Shown here: positions 5,937-9,940 of the stretch, piece after piece
Layout: each line of letters starts with the position of its first letter
Position numbering within the stretch: position 1 is the stretch's first letter
DNA from: Limnohabitans sp.
GTDB taxonomy: Bacteria > Pseudomonadota > Gammaproteobacteria > Burkholderiales > Burkholderiaceae_C
Assembly: GCA_030729445.1 (NCBI GenBank)
Contig: JANQXJ010000019.1
Location: 1 to 9,940, forward strand
Direction of reading: 5' to 3'
DNA length: 9,940 bases
Made by a program: the position numbers and the translations under genes
Notes under the pieces: generated by a model
Told to the model about the DNA's origin: nothing
What the model saw: the letters and a program-made list of their open reading frames with translations, nothing else
Databases searched by the model: none

Positions 5937-7256
5937 TTAGGCGCTCATCAAAGCCTGGACTTCGCGGCGCGTGCTCGCAGCGTCCTGACTGATGTGCATG
6001 TCTTGTTGCAAAAAGTTTTCCATCGATGTACGCAAACGAATGGCATGGTCCAAGTCCGGGTTACTGCCCGCTTCGTAGGCGCCCACCTGGATCAAATCCT
6101 GGTTTTGCTGGTACAGCGACCACAGGCGCCGAAAACGGTTGGCCAGTTTCTGGTCTTCGGGCGAGATCAGGTTTTGCATCACCCGCGAGACGGAGCCGTT
6201 GAGGTCGATGGCCGGGTAGTGCGCCGCATCGGCGAGCTTGCGCGAGAGCATCACCTGCCCATCCAGCGAAGCGCGGGCAATGTCCACGATCGGGTCGTTG
6301 GCGTCGTCGCCCTCGGCCAACACGGTGTAGATGGCGGTGATCGAGCCCACGCCGTGGCGGCCCACGCCTGCACGTTCAATCAGGTTGGGCAGCAGCGCAA
6401 ACACCGAGGGCGGGTAGCCTTTGGCGGTGGGTGGTTCGCCCACGGCCAGGCCAATTTCTCGTTGTGCATGCGCCACACGCGTGAGGCTGTCCACCAACAT
6501 CAAAACATTTTTGCCCTGGTCCCTGAAGTACTCGGCAATCACATGCGTCAAGTGTGTGGCCTTGAGGCGCAGCACAGGCGATTCGTTGGCCGGTGCTGCC
6601 ACCAGCACCGATTTGGCCAGACCCTCCGGCCCGAGCGATTCTTTGATGAATGCCTGCACCTCACGTCCACGCTCACCAATCAGGCCAATCACCACCACAT
6701 CGGCTTCGGTAAATCGCGTCATCATGCCCAGCAGCACACTTTTGCCCACACCAGAGCCCGCGACCAAGCCCAAGCGTTGGCCCCGGCCAATGGTCAGCAT
6801 GCCGTTGATGGCCTTGACACCCACATCCAGCACTTCCTTGATGGGGCCACGCTCCATGGGGTTGATGGGGCGACCTTGCAGACTGAGCACATCGCGGCAC
6901 TCGGGCGGCGGTTTGCCGTCCAGTGGTTGGCCGCGTCCGTCGATGATGCGGCCCAGCAAATCGGGGCCCAAGCACACCTGCGAGGTGTGGCTGAGCACAC
7001 GCACCTGCGCACCCGGCCCAATGCCTTGCGGCTCGGTAAAGGGCAACAAAAACAGCGTTTCGTCGTTGAAGCCCACCACCTCGGCCTCGACCCGGTGGCC
7101 CATCTGGCCCACGATTTCGCAACACGCGCCCAGCGGGGCCATCAGGCCACGCGTTTCCAGCCGCATGCCCACCAGCCGCACCAAAGTGCCGCTGCGCTGG
7201 GGCTCGGGGGCGTGCAGGTCACCGATCAGTTGGTTGACTTCTTGCTCGAAATTCAT
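5937..7256 (-). CDS. fliI: FliI, flagellum-specific export ATPase
   Basis: ATPase of the flagellar type III secretion apparatus, related to the F1-ATPase beta subunit; it forms a hexamer under the export gate and, with FliH and FliJ, supports export of rod, hook and filament proteins. The 439 residues match the family. An N-terminal beta domain (about 22-90) precedes the catalytic domain, with Walker A GSGVGKS (167-173), GLIGERGREV (191-200) carrying the conserved glutamate region, and Walker B VLMLVDSLTR (251-260). AQREIGLAVGEPP (264-276) follows, then the GSITAIYTVLAEGDD segment (304-318) characteristic of FliI/SctN-type ATPases, and a C-terminal helical domain. All key residues appear intact. 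The start overlaps the fliH stop as ATGA, pointing to coupled translation. Virulence-type SctN is the alternative family but is excluded by the flagellar neighbours. Confidence 0.97.
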   Translation of the reverse strand: MNFEQEVNQLIGDLHAPEPQRSGTLVRLVGMRLETRGLMAPLGACCEIVGQMGHRVEAEVVGFNDETLFLLPFTEPQGIGPGAQVRVLSHTSQVCLGPDLLGRIIDGRGQPLDGKPPPECRDVLSLQGRPINPMERGPIKEVLDVGVKAINGMLTIGRGQRLGLVAGSGVGKSVLLGMMTRFTEADVVVIGLIGERGREVQAFIKESLGPEGLAKSVLVAAPANESPVLRLKATHLTHVIAEYFRDQGKNVLMLVDSLTRVAHAQREIGLAVGEPPTAKGYPPSVFALLPNLIERAGVGRHGVGSITAIYTVLAEGDDANDPIVDIARASLDGQVMLSRKLADAAHYPAIDLNGSVSRVMQNLISPEDQKLANRFRRLWSLYQQNQDLIQVGAYEAGSNPDLDHAIRLRTSMENFLQQDMHISQDAASTRREVQALMSA

Positions 7257-8239
7257 ACCGGGGTGTCCGTGTCGGGCATGTCGGGCGTATCTGGTGCGTT
7301 GGCTTGTGTGGATTTCACGTCCGTGTCTTGCACATCGATCACCTGCCGGTCCCAGTCGCGCTTAGGCGTGTTTTCGGGCATGGCGTCGACCTTGTCCTGG
7401 ACCAGGCTGGAGCTTTGCATCCAAGCCTCGGGTTGGGGCAGCAGGCGTCGCGCCAGCGGCTCCAAGCGGTTCTCAATCAGGTCTTGCACCACACTGTCTT
7501 GCACCCGCACCCGCACGCTGCCTGGGCGCAGCAGAGGGTCTGCCTCCAGTTGAAGGTGGGCTGTAACGGCCTCGCCCATGGCCTGCAGGCGTTCCACATC
7601 TTGCGGGTTCAGGCTCACTTGCACCGGCTGCGCTGGGTGGTCGAGTTGCTGGATGCACGACTGCACCAAACCGTGGATGGCTTGTCCCGAAATTTGCAGC
7701 TCGGCCCGCACCAACTGCTCGGCCAAGTGCAAGGACAAGCGTTTGAGGGGTTCAAAAAAGCGCTGTGGATCTTGGCTGATGCTGCGCAGCTCAATGCCCA
7801 AGTGACGGATGAGTTCACGTTCTTTGGCGCGTTCGGCCTCCAGCTCGGCTTGCAGTCTCGCATGACCTTCTTGCAGACCCCTTTGAAAAGACTCTTCCAG
7901 CATGGCCGCCAAAGCCGTCTCCGAAACACGGGCATCTTCCGGCTCTGGTGCAGGCAGGCTCGGTGCTTCTATTTCGTCTTGCAGCAGCAAGGCGCTGTCG
8001 TCTTCGAAAGTTTCCACGCTCAAAGGCGGTGGCAAAGTCAGGCCATCGGTGGGCTCGCTGCGGTCGGCTATTCGCCAGGGGCCAAACGAGTGCGCTCTGG
8101 CCTCGTCCCACTGGGTGCGCAAAAAGCTCGGGGTCTTTGCTTTGCTGTTGAGCAGTGGGTTGGCACTCCAGCTGCCAGAGGCGCTTTGGGCTTCAGACAA
8201 AGTCGTCTCCACGGCCCGCCAGCACCAACTCACCGGCAT
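7253..8239 (-). CDS. fliH: FliH, negative regulator / stator of the flagellar export ATPase
   Basis: Binds FliI as a dimer and links it to the C-ring (FliN) and FlhA. The reading frame gives 328 residues, longer than the roughly 230 of enteric FliH. Visible parts: a variable acidic/Pro-rich N-terminal half with FGPWRI (52-57), whose Trp may correspond to the FliN/FlhA-binding tryptophans; then ESFQRGLQEGHARLQAELEA (116-135) with the GxxxG-type helix typical of FliH; and the conserved C-terminal domain (about 160-275) with LVRAELQ, VSLNPQDVERL and GSVRVRV that binds FliI. An Asp/Pro/Thr-rich tail (about 303-328) follows. The start is uncertain: ATG 8239 overlaps fliG by 47 nt without a ribosome site, GTG 8212 overlaps by 20 nt (319 residues) and TTG 8200 by 8 nt. 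The stop overlaps the fliI start. Confidence 0.92.
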   Translation of the reverse strand: MPVSWCWRAVETTLSEAQSASGSWSANPLLNSKAKTPSFLRTQWDEARAHSFGPWRIADRSEPTDGLTLPPPLSVETFEDDSALLLQDEIEAPSLPAPEPEDARVSETALAAMLEESFQRGLQEGHARLQAELEAERAKERELIRHLGIELRSISQDPQRFFEPLKRLSLHLAEQLVRAELQISGQAIHGLVQSCIQQLDHPAQPVQVSLNPQDVERLQAMGEAVTAHLQLEADPLLRPGSVRVRVQDSVVQDLIENRLEPLARRLLPQPEAWMQSSSLVQDKVDAMPENTPKRDWDRQVIDVQDTDVKSTQANAPDTPDMPDTDTPV

Positions 8240-9329
8240 CCGACAACTTGCGGGCCAGACGCATGATGGTCTTTTGAGCGTCTTCCACGTCGGTCACGCG
8301 CAACGGGCCTTTGCCTTCCATTTCGTCGATGAACATGACCCTTGCTCGCGCTGACATGTTGCCAAAGAACTTGTCTTTGACAAATTCGGGCGCACCCTTC
8401 AAAGCTGTCATCAGCAAGTCCGGCTCCACGTTGCGCATCAATACCTGGATGCCCCGGTTGTCCACACCCACCAAGTTTTCGAAGGTGAACATGTTGTCCT
8501 GGATCTTGAGCATCAGCTCGGGGTCCAGTTGCGACAGGCCACCCATGATGGAGGCCTCGAGATCGACCTTGACGAAGTTCATGATTTTGGCGGCTGCCTT
8601 GATGCCGCCAAAGCTCGATGACTTGGCCGAGGAATTGCTGGCGAACTGTTTCTTCATGATCGACTCGAGCTCTTCCATGGCCGACGGCTGCACCGTCTCC
8701 AAACTGGCAATACGCTGCAAAATTTCGGGACGCGAGTCTGGCGAGAGAAAGTTCAGCACATCGGCCGCCACGTCATATTCGAGCACCGACAAAATGATGG
8801 CGGTGACCTGTGGGTGTTCGTTGCGGATCATGTCGGCAATCGAGCGGGCATCCATCCATTTCAGAATCTCCAAGCCCTTGCTGCCTTGGCCCGGCATGAT
8901 GCGGCTGAGCACTGAGGCGGCCTTGTCTTCGCCCAGGGCCCGTTTCATGACTTTTTCAACATAGTCGCCCGTACCCAAGCCCAAGCTGGTTTGCTTTTTA
9001 AGGGTGGCCACAAATTCGTCGAGCACGATGTTCACGGCTTCTTGCGATAAGTCGGCTACCGACACCATGGCGCCGCCCAGCGACTGCACCTCTCTTGGGT
9101 TCAAGAACCGGATGATCTCAGCCGCTTGCTGCTCACCCAGCAAGAGCATCAGCACCGCAGCACGCTGCGCTCCTGTAAGGGCATCGAGCTCCTCTTGTAG
9201 CTCCTCGGTAATTACGATAGGCGCGTCGCCCAAGGCCGATGTAATTTCCTTGACTTCTTTGCCTTTGGCGTCTTTGCCCTTGGCATCCTTGCCTTTGGCG
9301 TCTTTGTCGGTGTCTTTTTTGGTGGCCAT
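8193..9329 (-). CDS. fliG: FliG, flagellar motor switch / rotor protein, with repeat-bearing N-terminal extension
   Basis: C-ring protein that generates torque against the MotA stator and transmits CheY-driven switching from FliM; its N-terminus docks on the FliF tail. The 378 residues exceed the usual 330-340: about 47 extra residues precede the core, which begins at LTGAQRAAVLMLLLGEQQAAE (51-71). The FliM-binding EHPQ motif (171-174) is present, as is the GG pair at the hinge to the C-terminal domain (263-264). The torque-helix charges line up with E. coli K264, R281, D288, D289 and R297 as K311, R328, D335, E336 and R344, so charge is preserved (Asp to Glu at one site). The extension is Lys/Asp/Gly-rich with a DAKGK repeat. 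The ATG at 9329 has AAGGA upstream, 21 nt after the fliF stop; the 3' end overlaps fliH. Confidence 0.97.
   Translation of the reverse strand: MATKKDTDKDAKGKDAKGKDAKGKEVKEITSALGDAPIVITEELQEELDALTGAQRAAVLMLLLGEQQAAEIIRFLNPREVQSLGGAMVSVADLSQEAVNIVLDEFVATLKKQTSLGLGTGDYVEKVMKRALGEDKAASVLSRIMPGQGSKGLEILKWMDARSIADMIRNEHPQVTAIILSVLEYDVAADVLNFLSPDSRPEILQRIASLETVQPSAMEELESIMKKQFASNSSAKSSSFGGIKAAAKIMNFVKVDLEASIMGGLSQLDPELMLKIQDNMFTFENLVGVDNRGIQVLMRNVEPDLLMTALKGAPEFVKDKFFGNMSARARVMFIDEMEGKGPLRVTDVEDAQKTIMRLARKLSDAGELVLAGRGDDFV
9258..9302 (-). repeat. Three 15-bp tandem repeats encoding DAKGK in FliG
   Basis: Three adjacent 15-nt units (9288-9302, 9273-9287, 9258-9272 in coding order) each encode DAKGK, residues 10-24 of FliG. 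The first and third differ by one base; the middle differs at third-codon positions (GAT, AAG), so the protein repeat is perfect. The unit length is a multiple of three, so gain or loss of copies would keep the frame. Confidence 0.85.
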
Positions 9330-9350
9330 TTTTGTCGTTCCTTGATGCGG

Positions 9351-9940
9351 TCAAGAGACCTTGATCATGCCCTTGAGCACGTTGGCCACCCGACCCGAGT
9401 CCTCGGCCACCAGCATGCGGATGAGTGCCACTTTGTCGTCGTAGGTGTTGGCCGTGTCCAGCATATCGATGCTGATGCTCGATTTCTTGGGCTTGAGCTT
9501 GGCCTTGATTTCTTCCAAGCTTTCGCCCTCGCCGATCTGGATCATGCGCATGTCCTCGGCGCTGAGCTCGCCGTCCGTCATGGCAGCTTTGGCTTTTTCT
9601 TCTTCGGCCAGGGCCTTCGCTGCGGTGATGCTGCGCATGATAGGGCGCACCACAATCATCATGAACACGATGAAACTGATGGCGATCAAGGCGCTGGACA
9701 GTGACGATTGCACCGTGTTTTCCAGGTACCAAGGCATGGTCTCCAGCGGAGCAGGGGCTTCAAAGCGGGCAGGCACCACGGTCACGTTGTCACCACGGGC
9801 CGGATCAAAGCCCACCACACCGCGCACCACTTGTTGCATCTGCTCAAGCTCTTGCGGTGTGTAAGGCACGGTCTTGGGGGCGTTCGGGTCTACGGCTGCG
9901 CCCTCTGCGGGTGGCGCTGCAGGGCGTTCGTTCACGATCA
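9351..9940 (-). CDS. fliF: FliF, flagellar MS-ring protein (partial, C-terminal part only)
   Basis: Inner-membrane MS-ring protein on which the rotor and export gate assemble. Only the last roughly 196 residues are in the window; the frame stays open to the right edge, so the ring-building domains lie outside. A GTG at 9935 is an internal codon, not a start. Visible parts: a Pro/Ala-rich periplasmic segment, PYTPQELEQMQQVVRGVVGFDPARGDNV (the conserved periplasmic end), the second membrane helix (around SALIAISFIVFMMIVV), and a cytoplasmic tail. The tail ends in NTYDDKVALIRMLVAEDSGRVANVLKGMIKVS, the helical FliG-binding region; the DxxxVALIRxLVxEDxxRVAxVLKxWI pattern is the family signature, with Met in place of the usual Trp near the end. 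The stop at 9351 lies 21 nt before fliG. Confidence 0.96.
   Translation of the reverse strand, partial: IVNERPAAPPAEGAAVDPNAPKTVPYTPQELEQMQQVVRGVVGFDPARGDNVTVVPARFEAPAPLETMPWYLENTVQSSLSSALIAISFIVFMMIVVRPIMRSITAAKALAEEEKAKAAMTDGELSAEDMRMIQIGEGESLEEIKAKLKPKKSSISIDMLDTANTYDDKVALIRMLVAEDSGRVANVLKGMIKVS

Noticed and set aside
5784..7553. Plus-strand open frame of 589 residues opposite fliI/fliH
   Set aside because: It spans two real genes on the other strand and shows a His/Gln/Arg-rich antisense composition without domains.

Overview
All ten protein genes in this window lie on the minus strand, so the operons read from right to left. The DNA is moderately GC-rich. Gene content and protein sequences look like a motile betaproteobacterium, most likely of the order Burkholderiales (Comamonadaceae-like). 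That placement comes from recognising sequence style, not from a search.

The right half (about 5468-9940) is the end of a flagellar operon in the canonical order fliF (C-terminal part only)-fliG-fliH-fliI-fliJ. It encodes the MS-ring protein, the C-ring rotor/switch protein, and the ATPase complex of the flagellar type III export apparatus (stator FliH, ATPase FliI, stalk/chaperone FliJ). Genes are tightly packed: 21 nt between fliF and fliG, a fliG/fliH overlap, a 4-nt ATGA overlap of fliH/fliI, and 19 nt between fliI and fliJ. FliG carries an unusual Lys/Asp/Gly-rich N-terminal extension built on a perfect protein-level tandem repeat. A fliK gene, often found after fliJ, does not follow here.

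The middle (3827-5305) holds two genes without a recognised function: a secreted or periplasmic protein of about 340 residues and a single-pass membrane protein of 144 residues, 21 nt apart. They probably form a small unit. A possible stem-loop terminator closes it.

The left half (1-3677) is an ABC uptake system of the branched-chain amino acid (HAAT/Liv) family: a periplasmic binding protein with a twin-arginine-type signal peptide, then the permeases LivH and LivM, then the first 152 residues of the ATPase LivG, which runs off the window edge. A clear intrinsic terminator plus a second small hairpin sits between the binding-protein gene and livH. This arrangement would let the binding protein be made in excess over the membrane components.

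No stretch longer than 300 bases lacks a gene. The three largest gaps are 2335-2483, 3678-3826 and 5306-5467. I saw no tRNA, rRNA, CRISPR array, insertion sequence or phage gene. The only content I would call uncharacterised is the two-gene unit at 3827-5305; the rest is ordinary chromosomal backbone.
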